From the NCBI GenBank assembly GCA_035578175.1, contig JAQMRL010000001.1, positions 370,319,720 to 370,383,719 of the forward strand: a stretch of DNA of 64,000 nt, in the 5' to 3' direction. Both the position numbers and the translations under genes were made by a program. Of the stretch, positions 33,411-45,196 are shown piece by piece. This stretch comes from Catonia carolina. Taxonomy: Eukaryota; Arthropoda; Insecta; Hemiptera; Achilidae. The notes below the pieces were generated by a model. It made no database searches, was not told where the DNA came from, and worked only from the letters and a program-made list of their open reading frames with translations. How positions within the stretch are numbered: the stretch's first letter is position 1; every line of letters starts with the position of its first letter.

Positions 33411-35111
33411 AAAAAGATAATGCAAAAAGACTGGTGAGAGAAGCTCATAACCAGTCATGGAATCGCTTTATTAGTGAAGTAGAGAACGACCTGCATGGAC
33501 AACAGCAAATGGCTTATAAAGTTATGAAGCACCTAAATGCAGATGTCAAAGAGACAGTACGGTTAGAGGTGATATCAGAGAAGGATTGGGTCGACCATTA
33601 TAGTGAATTATGGCGTGACGTCTTAAGAACTAATAGTGGTTTAGTGAAGATGCTTTGTGATAACTGTAACCCAGATCTGATCTCAATGGAAGAACTTACC
33701 ACAGCTCTACAGCATGGGAAGAATAGGAAAGCATGTGGTTTGGATGGTTTGAGGATGGAACTCCTAAAATATGGTGGCCTCTTTTTAGGCCTTCGTCTGC
33801 TACATCTATACAATATGTGCTGGAGAAGCCATAAAGTACCGAAAGACTGGAATTCAGCAAAAATAATTAACTTGTTTAAAAAAATGATAGAAATCTATGT
33901 GCCAATTATAGAGGTATAACACTGTTAAACACAGGCTATAAGCTGTATGCATCCGTGATCAATGAACGTTTAAAAGTATTGGCAGACTGTTTGATAAATG
34001 AGGAGCAGATGGGCTTCAGAAAGGGGAGGTCGTGTACGGACGCTGTATTTGTTCTTAAATTGATGATACAAAGAAGAAGGGAGTTTAATCTAGAAACCCA
34101 TCTAGCGTTCATTGACTTTGAAAAGGCCTTTGATAGTGTTAATAGAGAGCAGCTCTGGGAGATAATGTATGTGCAAGGATATCCCCCACATCTGATATCA
34201 GTGGTACAGAGTTTGTATGAAGATACAGCTGTCCATATACAGGTTGGAAATAGACTGACATCAGCGATTGATACAAATAAGGGGGTGAGACAGGGTTGCA
34301 GTTTGTCTCCGACGCTTTTTAATATATATATAGATTGGATTCTGAACAAGTGGAAGGAGAGCATAAATGCTGGTGTACAAATCGCCGATTATGATTTAAG
34401 CTGTTTGCTATATGCGGATGATCAGGTAATTATCATGGAAACTGAAAATGATTTGCAGAAAGCTGTGTTTGAACTACAAAAGATCTGTGAGGGTTATGGA
34501 GTGAAGCTATCTGCCGCTAAGTCAAAGACTATGGCCTCTAAGGGCAAGTATCCAGTCAGAACGAAAATCGTTATAAATGATAAAGTTTTAGAACAAGTCT
34601 CGCATTTTAAATATTTAGGATGTGACGTAAGCTTTTTAAAAGATGACGATGTTATGAATAAACTGAATAAGTTTAGAACAATTTGCGGGACAATACATCA
34701 AACTTTGAAAAATAAGACAAGAAAGGGTACAAGAATTAAACTGTACAAAACTATGGCAGTCCCGGTTTTGCTGTGTGGCAGTGAAAGTTGGACCATGACG
34801 CAACGAGAGAGAGCTCTAATACAAAGCGCAGAAATGAAGTTTTTAAGGGCGACGGCAGGCTATAACAGACTGGACATGAAACGTAATGAAAGTATTAGAG
34901 CAGAATTACAGGTCCAACCACTATTAGACGGCATTGCGCGCTACAATTCCAGGTGGTGTGAACATGTGAATAGAATGCGAGAGGAAAGACTACCAGTCCA
35001 AATATTAAGTTATGCCCCACGGGGTAGACGTGATAGAGGCAGACCGCTACGAAGATGGGTGCCGGAACAGGCTTTAGGCCTATCCGTGTTTGGGTGATGA
35101 TGATGATGATG
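33411..35111 (+). mobile_element. 5'-truncated non-LTR retrotransposon with TSD and (TGA)n tail
   Basis: A 1701-bp insertion flanked by a 9-bp direct repeat AGATAATTC at 33402-33410 and 35112-35120. Its 3' end is a run of TGATGATGATG. It carries the C-terminal part of ORF2 (RT domain onward) and lacks the 5' half including the endonuclease. The trinucleotide tail instead of poly(A) and the RT sequence suggest an RTE-related lineage, but I cannot place the clade without a phylogeny. Confidence 0.9.
33434..35097 (+). pseudogene. LINE reverse transcriptase ORF2 fragment, one frameshift
   Basis: The reading frame from 33434 gives the RT N-terminal region (GKNRKACGLDGLRMELLKYG, then KVPKDWNSAKIINLFKK). 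It breaks at a 7-A run at 33878-33884, and a one-base shift restores NDRNLCANYRGITLLNTGYK. The second frame, to 35097, holds the palm: EQMGFRKGRSCTDA, FIDFEKAFDSVNR (first catalytic Asp), KGVRQGCSLSP and LLYADDQVII (YADD box). After the thumb come VLLCGSESWTM and the basic C-terminus RGRRDRGRPLRRW. Only this frameshift and the 5' truncation are visible, so the copy is young. Function would be RNA-templated DNA synthesis, but this copy cannot encode an intact protein. Confidence 0.9.
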
Positions 35112-35120
35112 AGATAATTC

Positions 35121-38100
35121 GAAGGAATTCTGGAAGTGTAATTGCAAAAATGGCTTTTAGAGAAGTACGAAGTTTCTAAATTTGGTTTCCAATTTCTCTA
35201 AACTAAAAATAAAATATACATATGAATGAACAAGTCAAGTAATTTCCGGTTTTAGTTTGTCTAGTAGAATAGGAAATCGGAAGGTGATGAGATCAAGAAG
35301 AAAATATTGGAGTAGTCGAGTAGTCTGGCCCGGAGGCCAGCCCAGTAAAATTCTTAAAAACCAATTCTTAAACCCAAGTAAAATTCTTGACCGGAATTAT
35401 TATTGTTAATAAGATAGTTAAAATAATAACATTTCCCCTGTATACACTTATCTCTTTTACTTACCAAAGAAAATTTTCGGCGGTTTCGTGAATAAACTAT
35501 CTCTACTCTAAATTTCACAAAAATTTAATATTTATTTATTCATGGCTTTCTCGATATTAAATAACAATATTCTTTTTTGTGTTTACTGTCAGACTATTGA
35601 ATATTTTTTCCATGAAATATAACGCAGAGCTGATGGCAAAACACTCATCTCCTGGATGGGTGAAGCCCCACAATGTTTTATAGATTATACTTACTGTGTC
35701 AGAACACCAGATTTAGGAACGTGGAGTTGAGATATTAGCTAGAAGTAACTCTAGTGTATCAGTAGTGGAAGCTTTTCCAACACAGATAGAATATTCAGTT
35801 ACTGAGGATGCACCGTCACCAAATACCACTTAAGTCTGACTTTGTTAACCAGGGTTAAGAGAGATCATTGTCGGCCTTTGAGACGATGGTGCTAGAACAG
35901 GTTATTTAAGCCTGACACTTTAACTTCGCAACGGGGATGAATATTACTATAATGTCAAACTGAGTTATGTAGCCTCACTCTCTCCGTGTACCATGTCAGG
36001 TTCCTCCAGGTAAGCTAACATTCCAGCGCGGTGTACACTTTATTATTCCTAGCTAGACAGAACAACTCCTCAACCTTGCAAATTCCGGTCCAATTCCTTG
36101 TTCCTCAACCAAGGCACCTGACCATGAAATTTTTGTTTCAATGTTTCCCATGTATACTTTTTGGTTTTCTTTATATCTGTTTCAACTTCAATAAATTTTA
36201 GTTTTTTATTCTTCTTTCCAGACAAATTCATAATTATTTCATGATTAATTCTTAGATGTCTTCACAATCGGGAAAATTATGAAATCATTGTTATGAAGAA
36301 AATTTTAGCTTGTTATCAATAGACAGACATTTCATTCAATGATTTAAATATGGGTAGTAAAAAATATTTATCTTATATTACTCATACAATCCCCCTTTTT
36401 AAACTTACATAACACCACTGATAATTTTAGGAATAAATCAGCTAAAGAGATATCAATTTCCGAATTAATTTTTAAAAAAACAGTAAATCCATATGTTGGA
36501 TTTAACTGATTTAAGAGAAATTATGACGCGCCATTATCAAACTGTAACATAACGATTATGACCTTCCGTTTATCTTTTGTCCTTCAGTTTCCCCTTCCTT
36601 TACTATTTTACAATGAAAATAACTGTCTAAGATAGGGTATTTCAAAGTATTTAACCTGAAAATTTATAACGTGAAGGGTGTTACAAGTTGTACTAAAAAT
36701 CATTTCGTTATTTCTATTTTGGTTCATTTTAAGAGGGAAATTAAAGTTGCATGCATGGAAGTGAATTTCATTCGTTATGATTTTGTAAAATGTATGATTA
36801 ATTAAATTTTCATTCTTTGCATTTTTTATAATAAATGAAGATAAATCCTTCAAATATGTTATATGTTTTACATTTTCTACAGGATCCGATATTTACATAA
36901 GTAGTAAAATAATTTGTATAGGACACTTCAAAAAGTTTATCTTTCTGTAAAGCATTTTGTATTTTAGGGGGAAATATTTTTATAAATGAAAAGGTTAGTG
37001 GATGAAGGTGTTATGAAACAAAAATATTTTTGAGAAAAATTCGATCAAAGTTCTAAGCTTTCATCTATTTGTGAATTGTCTAATTTTTTTTATGTAGATA
37101 CCCACGTACTATCTACTCATTAATAATTTAAAAAAATTTAAGAAAACGGAATTTAACGTTCTTCAAACTTTACTTTTCAATATAACTCTTCAGTTCCACT
37201 TTTCTATCTACATTACGCCTTTTTCCACTATCAATCTGTTTAGTAATTGTATCCTCTTACAATTGATGAGCGATATTTCGATTGTACAAAATATATCGTA
37301 CGAGATATTATTTTAAGAAATTCTGAATATTACCTTTTCCTGATGAAATAAATATTTATTATTATTACCTATTATTATTCTAAGAAGTTTTCAAGTGATC
37401 TTATCTAGTAATCATAAAATTATGCCACACTTTGACCCTTTATTTACTAGTATCTCCTAAAACTATTTAGATAGACATTCTAAATCATCTAAAAAAAACT
37501 AAATATGCACAAGGCATCTTCATAAATCACAGAAACTAAGTTATTGAAATAATGTTACGAGGTATTTTTATCCACTCAGCTTTTCAAATAAGGCTGTTTT
37601 TATTTTTTTATCAGAAATTACTGATTTGTTATTTTGACTGCCGTATAACTGTGGACAACTTATTTCAACTTGATAGTTTTCTCTAGTTTCTTGTGTATGT
37701 TGACTCTCAACTGAACTGTAAAAACCTTTTTATATTTTTACCATGATCGACTGCAGAACCGCCCCTTTACCAAGTCACTTACCAATTAGCGTGATAAACT
37801 TAGTGTCGTCAATAATATTAACCAACTTACCAACTGGGTTTACCCGAATGACAAATAGTTGTTGTGCAACATGAAATGAAAACATATCTTAATACAATGG
37901 ATTTAAATTTGATGTATTTATCTTTTTACGTTTCAACCTGGTATAGTTTTGAAATAAAGAATTTATACAAAACATAACATATTAATCATATATATCAATA
38001 GGGGATTATAGAATATTAGAGGATGGATAGGAAAGATTAGTTGAACGATCAAGAAATAAAAATATGACTCCGTCATATTCAATTCATTTCACCCTTTCAA

Positions 38101-38822
38101 CTTTTACTTAATAGATGCGTCATTGAATGTTTAAATGAATCCCACATATTGTAAGGTTTCAGCAATTCAGACTTTAACAGTAATTGAAATTCATACCAGA
38201 ACAAATCATAAACTGCATGTCAGTTACTGTTGTGTTATTACTAGAATTTTGTCATGAACTCACAATACGGATTTGATTCGACTCCAATAAGGTCTGAAAT
38301 TTTTTTATAACTTATTTTCATCTGTCATCCTTCACCATACCATTACCATAGCATTACCATAAACGTGAAAAAATTGGACGTAGAACCAAAAAAAAACAAA
38401 GAAAAACCACATTACTAGTAAGTTATTTTAGTTTAGTAAGCGACTCTGTAAATAGTTTTCTGTAATAATTTTTTTAATCATAGCTACTTTTTTAATCATT
38501 CGCTTACTTAACAATCCACAATTAAATTTATTTATGTATTCATGACAATAAAATTAAAAAACTTTTATATCTGGTCTAAAGTAGCTTTGTATTAGAAACA
38601 GTATTACATACAAAAAGCAATTATTATCAATTGCATTATGTTAATATACTTCTAATAACAAACAATAGAAAAGATAAATTAATTGGTTTGAGAGAGTCTC
38701 AAAATTTGGCTATATCTCGATGAGAGAGAATGGATTTAAGATAAAAACTGTTCTTTTACTAACGCATAAAAATCAAAAATCAAATACGTATCTGGTTAAA
38801 ATAAAAATTTCATTTAAAAGTA
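35121..38822. other. Long stretch without supported genes
   Basis: 35590-36120 is somewhat richer in GC (for example TGGATGGGTGAAGCCCCACA and GGTTCCTCCAGGTAAGC) and may be a decayed element, but no protein family is recognisable in any frame. The remainder is plain AT-rich sequence. Confidence 0.4.
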
Positions 38823-38830
38823 AACGCATT

Positions 38831-39148
38831 ACTTTTTTATCCATATGTGTACGTTGCAGTATGTTTAGTTAAAGAACAATGAGCAACCCCATAACACGAG
38901 ATGAGGGTAATATGTAAGACGTGTAAATAAGGTGTAGTCTTGTACAGACTCGGGCCAACCATCCTGAGAGAGTATGTTCGATTGAATTTCAACCATCGGA
39001 GAACATCGATAACCACTGTCTAGTATTCAAATTCATATGAAAGCTTCTATCTTTACTAGGATTCGAACCACGAAACCTTCGTTTCCAAAAATCAACTGTT
39101 AAACAGCTGTCTCGTGAGATGACTGTGCTGCTAAATCAACCCGGTGTT
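38831..39148 (-). repeat. SINE family R2, near full-length copy with TSD
   Basis: A minus-strand copy of about 318 bp, flanked by an 8-bp direct repeat AACGCATT at 38823-38830 and 39149-39156. On the sense strand it begins ACCGGGTTGATTTAGC, so the A box is mutated, and it carries a degraded B box (GGTTCGAATCC). The body matches other R2 copies. Confidence 0.75.
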
Positions 39149-39156
39149 AACGCATT

Positions 39157-40569
39157 TTTAAAGACAAAACGAGGCTTGATTCTGATAAAATTGATCTAAG
39201 ACATAATTATATAAATTGAATTTTGATATCTAACATGTTATTCACCGGAAAGTGGTTACATACCTCATTATCTACAAGTTTTTTTCTTAAACTGTAGAGA
39301 TTCTGTAGCACATACTAAACTAAATATGCCCTTAACAACTTAAACAATCACAAAAACTAAGTTTTAGAAAATATATTACATAAATTATTACGATAATATA
39401 TTTATTTTTTCTCAATAATAAAAAACAATGCGTATACATACCATATTTCCTATAACTACACATATTTACAACTAATATATTCGTTTATAATAATTGAAAT
39501 AAATCTTATATATACACGAATAAAATAAAATAAAAATGAACAAATCAGTTTATTGCGAACAAAAATACTACCTGACCTACAAAAAAAACTGTACGCAAGG
39601 ATATCACATTCATCTACTGAGCTCTTCAATTGTTTTATGTTTTCTATAAAATTCTATAAAGCTTTTGAGATATACGAAATTTATTATACCACTTTTTGTG
39701 TTTTAAGTTAAAAGATTTAATTTTACTAATACTGAAGCTGTACAAGTAGTAAGTAACGTTTGAAGCTAAAACCGTACTTTAAATTCTTTACGAACTATTT
39801 TTTTTTTCTCGAAAAAGAAGGCGTTTTTCTAATATCTTGAATTAAAATATTTTTTTAATTTCTCGCGTGACTAGTTAAAAATTGATATAAAATAATAATA
39901 GAAATATTACACAGTTGATACTCTAATCAAATTTACGATGTTTTAAAGCATTTTAGTGTATCGAACCAAAAGTACGTTTGATAAACTTCCTGAACTTTTA
40001 ATAATAAAGTTATTAACTAATAATAATATGAATTAATAAATTTTGTTACAAATATAAAATCTACATTCTAAAGCTTTGTTTTTCGTTACATTTTGAAGAC
40101 AAAAAATTTTTATTGTGTATATGACCCACAACGACCTTCATGAACTGTAAAGCCCTTCTATAAAGATTGTACATATAATTATGAAACTGTGAACCGCTCA
40201 TTTCAGTTCTGTGCAAGACATTCAAACATACTGTTGTAGGCCAACAATTATTAGGAATAATTAATAAATTACTTACGCAGTAAGTTTTTAGAGGTTATTT
40301 TGTTTTTTTTTACCATATTTAAGAATATACATAAATATTTATACTTTTTAATTTTATCATAAAGAATACACAGTAGTAGTTTTATTTCTCATTAGAATTA
40401 GGATAAGATGATAGTAGTTGTGTTATTGTAATGTTTAATTTTAATTTATTTGGCAAAACTTTCTTGCATTAATGTACTATTTCCTCGTTGTTTCCAAATT
40501 ATCACATATTTGAAATACTTAGTGTATTTTATGACTTCATATAAAAATAAACATTATAGTTTTACTGTT
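39157..40569. other. AT-rich spacer, nothing recognised
   Basis: No supported feature. Confidence 0.35.
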
Positions 40570-40580
40570 TTAGGTTATTT

Positions 40581-40768
40581 GTTGTTTAGGTCATCAGCCG
40601 AAAGGCTGGTTTGAACCTGTAGAGGTTTTACTAAGTAAATCGAGGAGTGAGGTGGTTTACAATTGCCTTCCTCACTGAGTGGAAAAGTACGCTTATCAGC
40701 ATGCCGGGCCCTCTGAAAAGCACATATTTTCCACTCTGCAAATGACACCTTCACTTCATTCACCACAG
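40581..40768 (-). repeat. Retroposon family R1, strongly 5'-truncated copy with TSD
   Basis: A 188-bp minus-strand insertion bounded by an 11-bp perfect TSD TTAGGTTATTT at 40570-40580 and 40769-40779. Only the 3' half of R1 is present (sense strand from TGTGGTGAATGAAGTGAAGG to CCTAAACAAC). The coding-looking minus frame here is the same pseudo-frame seen in other R1 copies. It is very similar to the 8.6-kb copy, so it is recent. Confidence 0.85.
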
Positions 40769-40779
40769 TTAGGTTATTT

Positions 40780-42627
40780 AATGACAGTAAAATATTTACA
40801 TCGTAGAGAACAAGTTATTTTTAAGTAACTTTTAAACTAAATTTAAATCGATTACTATTAAGGATTAAACAATAAAAATAAATTAAATTTTTCCTAAATA
40901 AAAAATTACTTGTGTGTAACGAAACGTTTGAATAATTTTTCCAGATAATATTTAATCAGGAATGAATATTTTTTTAAGGGAACTAGTGTTACCTTTTCCC
41001 GTTTAATGGTAATTTGGTATCTGAAACTATTTTTGAGTACATTCCATGAAAATCTTTTTAATCAAAACTTCACATTTTGTTTTAAACTTTTAACATAATT
41101 TTTTAGATACCTATTTTTCTTAATCAGTTTTCTAAGAATTTCAAAAATAAATCCTGTTGACCGAGATGTAAAGATAACATTAATTTTATTTTTTCCAAAC
41201 CTGTACACATATTGAAAAAATGATACGTATATTAAAAGTGGTCTCTATTCAGGGATTGTGCCCTGGAAATTTAAAGCAAAAATCTTGACAGAGTTTCCAA
41301 AAATCTGTATGTTACTATTCACCTTTAAGTACTTATATCACAGTTACTATTAAAGTTCAGATGGAGAAAATAGATCAACGATTTGTTCAAAAGAACAAAA
41401 CCCAAACACCACTTAACAATAAATTATCAGCTGTTTTTTATATTATTATTATTATTATTAAGTAGAATTTAGTTAACCAGTACGTAACAAAAATTACAAA
41501 TTTAAGAAGCATGTTACACCCGAGGAAAATTTTAACATATTTTATACTTAGGACTGTCCGATTTTCATAAATTTAATCTTTTTTTAAAGAATGGATTTCA
41601 CACTGTTAGTGCGAAAACCTAAAAACTGATATTTTTTTACGTGCCCTTAAATAAAAAATTCACTTCACTTTTTTCGACGTTCTATGAATGAATGCATTAG
41701 ATCTAGTACAACTGTTTAAAAAATGATAATAATAACAGACTAATAATAAGCTGGAAATAAAAATTATCTGTTTATTTATTCCTATCCGAAAGTGTGTAAG
41801 ATTGTTCTAGATTGTTTAAGTTTCAGGATGTTATTCTTAAATTTATTGTATTCAAGTCTACCTCAATTTAATATTACTCCCGTTGAATGTGATTTTAAAT
41901 CAATACTTTTCATTTTGTATTCCATCAGCAGTAATTATATATCTGGCTTTCCTAGAATAGATTGATCCAGGAAGATTTAATTTTTTCAGTATTTTCCTTA
42001 CACAGAACACTGGAATAACCTGTTTGATAACAAGTAAATACATTTTTATTAGTCAGTTACCCTTTTGGGAATAAACTTGGTTAACTTATATGTACAAATA
42101 GGTTTGCATACAGAACTTACAAAAAAATAAAATATAATACTTACAAAAATAATCTTGATTTCAAATTAATATTAACAAAGTGCCTATCAAAAATGTATAT
42201 TTACAATTATTTCTATTTTAAAAATTTTTTCCGCTTTTAAGGTTTGGCTGATCAATGATAAATGATTTATAATCATTTATATTTTTACTACTACGCCTAC
42301 TTTTAATTAATTATAAGTTATTTACAGTAAAATCTAAATAAGAGCAATATACAGAAAGACAATATGAAATAATATAACAACGATAAAATAACGAAATATA
42401 CGAAATACAATAATATGTAATTGACAATACAAAAAAATAAATATAACTGGATTGAAAATACATACCTAGTAGGCTACAATATTTTTATTTAATAAATTTT
42501 TTAACTGCTGTAGGTAGGTACTTACTTCCATTCTTATCGGGTACCGTATGTATTGTATAACGCATTCTAAAAACACAGTAGTTTAGTCTTTCTTTCGAAA
42601 AAATTATAAATAAAATTAGTACAGACG
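40780..42627. other. AT-rich spacer, nothing recognised
   Basis: Contains a short (ATT)n run near 41443-41460. No gene supported. Confidence 0.35.
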
Positions 42628-42775
42628 GCTTCCTTGGCGTAGTGGTTAGCGTACTGGACTACAAAGCGGAAGGCTTTAGATCCAGTTTCTGGCTAGTGTC
42701 TGGAAATTATTATGATTTAAAAATCATTATTCCATATCCTAAAGTAGTTGATAATAACCAGTACGTTAATTCGAG
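42628..42775 (+). repeat. tRNA-derived SINE, family R3
   Basis: GGCTTCCTTGGCGTAGTGG followed by TTAGCGTACTGGACTAC forms the A-box half. A mutated B box lies in GGCTTTAGATCCAGT. The body to about 42775 matches the R3 copy at 21.4 kb (AAAGTAGTTGATAATAACCAG). The + frame across it is a chance frame. Confidence 0.65.
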
Positions 42776-43382
42776 TAAAAAAACTGAAAAAATAAAATTA
42801 AAAAATTTAATAGTAGCTATTAGTATAGTAGTAGCAGTATTAAAATACAAAAATTACAGTATTTTAATAAAAGTGTAATTATATTAATTTATTCGTTTTG
42901 TTGTTTATTCAGTTAAATTAATAATTAGAGTTTCTGTTGTTTACAAAGGAAAAATATAAAATATAATTTTGTGATAAGTGACGCAAATTAAATTGTTTTT
43001 TCTGACTTGAAGATTTTTATACACTTTTTACTTATTTGTTATGAAATATTTGCGTATTATCTTTCTTTAAACTGCAAAACAGTAACCAGATAGGCAATGA
43101 TTTGATAAGACTGCATTTTAATTATTAGTATTGTTGTATTTTAACAATAAAACTAAAATTAAAATATCTATAATCATTTTAACATGAGGAGTTTATAGCA
43201 AAAACCGGCTAAATCAATTTTATCTTGTATAGTATGTGTTCAATAAAATAATTGATTGTATAAAGAATGTTTTTATTTTAAAATATTATCCAAACATTCA
43301 TTATTCTCATTTTGCTTTTATGAAATATGTAAAAAAATCTAAAAAAGACAAGTATCTAAGTTAACTCCTATTTTAAATACTG
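42776..43382. other. AT-rich spacer, nothing recognised
   Basis: No supported feature. Confidence 0.35.
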
Positions 43383-43905
43383 CTAGCAAAGTGGACCGTG
43401 CGAATAAATTCGCACAGTGTTCTTGGGTTTCAAACCCCTATCATTAAATAAATGATTTAAGTTAACAAAAAACTTGACCGTTCTTAGAAGAAACGTGAGT
43501 AACGACTAAAGCTCAGTAGTACGATAGTTTCGTCCTGAAAAGAACGGTTTTAAACTAAAGCTTCAAATAAGAGAACGTTAACACAGTGTCTACCAACTGA
43601 GTGTGTTCTGAGATGAGAAGAGAGGTGCACCTATTTATCCTGTATGCTCATGGAATATGGATATGAAGGGGGTAAATGTGGGAGAACCGCATTATGTTGT
43701 AACGAATTTACTCTTTTTCATTTCGTAAATTAAGCTCATTGTAGCATGAATTTCAAGTTTACAATTTTTGGCCAAATCAGGAAAGAATACTTTTTAAAAC
43801 CATGCGAAAATCATAAAAATCCGTTTGGTAGAACCCTGTATTTAGGAGTTAATAGAATTCCCATTTAAAATACATTGGAGCGATTTAGCGTTTATAATGT
43901 ATAGA
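43383..43905 (-). mobile_element. Non-autonomous Helitron, copy 2
   Basis: A 523-bp minus-strand element with its 3' CTAG at 43383-43386. The perfect hairpin GTGCGAAT-TT-ATTCGCAC lies just upstream on the same strand, and the 5' end TCTATACATTATAAACG lies at 43905 after an A. The base 3' of CTAG is C rather than the canonical T, so that flank has probably mutated. It aligns along its length with copy 1 at 11.6 kb. A SINE has inserted at its 5' terminus. Confidence 0.75.
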
Positions 43906-43906
43906 T

Positions 43907-44239
43907 GAACCCACCGGGTTGGTCTAGAGGTAAAGTCGTCGCCGTGAGTCAGCTGTTTAACAGCTGATTTTGGAGACGAAGGTTCCTGGTTCAAATCCTA
44001 GTAAAGGTAGTTACTTTTATACGAATTTGAATACTAGACAGTGGTTGCCGGTGTACTTTGATGGTTAGGGTTCAATTAACCATAATCACTCAGGAGTGGT
44101 CGACCTGGGTCTGTACAAGACTACACCTCATTTACACGTCATATACATCATCCTCATCTCATTGGGTCATGGGGTGCTTATTGTTCTGAATTGAACAGAT
44201 TGCAACGCACACACTTCAGGGATTGAAATGTATAGAAAA
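43907..44239 (+). repeat. SINE family R2, full-length copy inserted at a Helitron end
   Basis: A 333-bp + strand copy with perfect 11-bp TSDs AATGTATAGAT at 43896-43906 and 44240-44250. The A box TGGTCTAGAGGT is at 43920-43931 and the B box GGTTCAAATCC at 43988-43998, with the CAGCTGTTTAACAGCTG palindrome between them. The spacing is right for an internal pol III promoter. The target sequence is the 5' terminus of the Helitron, so this insertion is younger than the Helitron. This copy is the best reference for family R2. Confidence 0.85.
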
Positions 44240-44250
44240 AATGTATAGAT

Positions 44251-45196
44251 AACAAAAAAAATAATAACAGAACGAAACTATTCAGTTTTTTATATTCTGA
44301 GTAATGCTTCCTTCTGACTTACCCAGTTTTTGCCAAAAAAACCCTGAATTATTTATGAGTATTTTTGAAATCACAAGTGTTGTTGGTATCCACCAATTCC
44401 AGTAATAATTTAAAAGTAGGCTTGCCGAAATTTTATACGGCCAATCCGGAACACCTCTTGGAGTGGGGTGGGGGGGAGATCTAGAAAGAGACTGGAATTG
44501 CTATAAAAATTGTCGTTTTAATTACACTTTCATGTTATTGAGTCAAATACAAAGCTAATAAAGTTGTCTTTTAAGACCTTTAAATATCTGTTTTGTTGTT
44601 GTTTTACATGAAAGCTTTTAAATTCAGTCAACTGTAATAAGTACACTGTTTTATCCAAGATGGTTTTGTTGTAATTTTTCAAGGTCATTTCTAATTTCTT
44701 TAAATCACTTATCCGACTCCAGGTAACGGACAACCACGGCCGGGTTTCTAAATAGTCCGAGTAGGCTGCATCCTAGAGCGGAAATTTTTCAGAGGGAAAA
44801 TTTTAGAAAACAAACCTTTGGTAGCGATTTGTCTTTAGGATAGAAATATTTTTAGCCTAATTTTATAATACAATTTTTCAATGTATGTTTTTTTATTCAC
44901 TAACAAATACATCATTTCTGAAGAAAGTTAAACTCCTAACATTAAGTCAAACAAATCATAAAAACTTTCATACGAACACATCACAGATGAGTTTTCATAA
45001 AAATTATCTTAAACGTGCAAGGTTAACCTGTTTTTGGCTTGCTAATTTGGTATAGTACTGAAAGAAATACGTATATAGTTCATTACTAAGAATTCATCAA
45101 CAGGAAACTGTAGACCAAGTCTAATATTGTTAATCATATTAACTGTAATAAAATCAAACTTAAATTAATTTGTTGTGTTAATTTTAACAAACTATA
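44251..45196. other. AT-rich spacer with a G-rich tract
   Basis: GGAGTGGGGTGGGGGGGAG at about 44460-44478 is a strong G-run cluster in an otherwise AT-rich region. No gene is supported. Confidence 0.4.
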
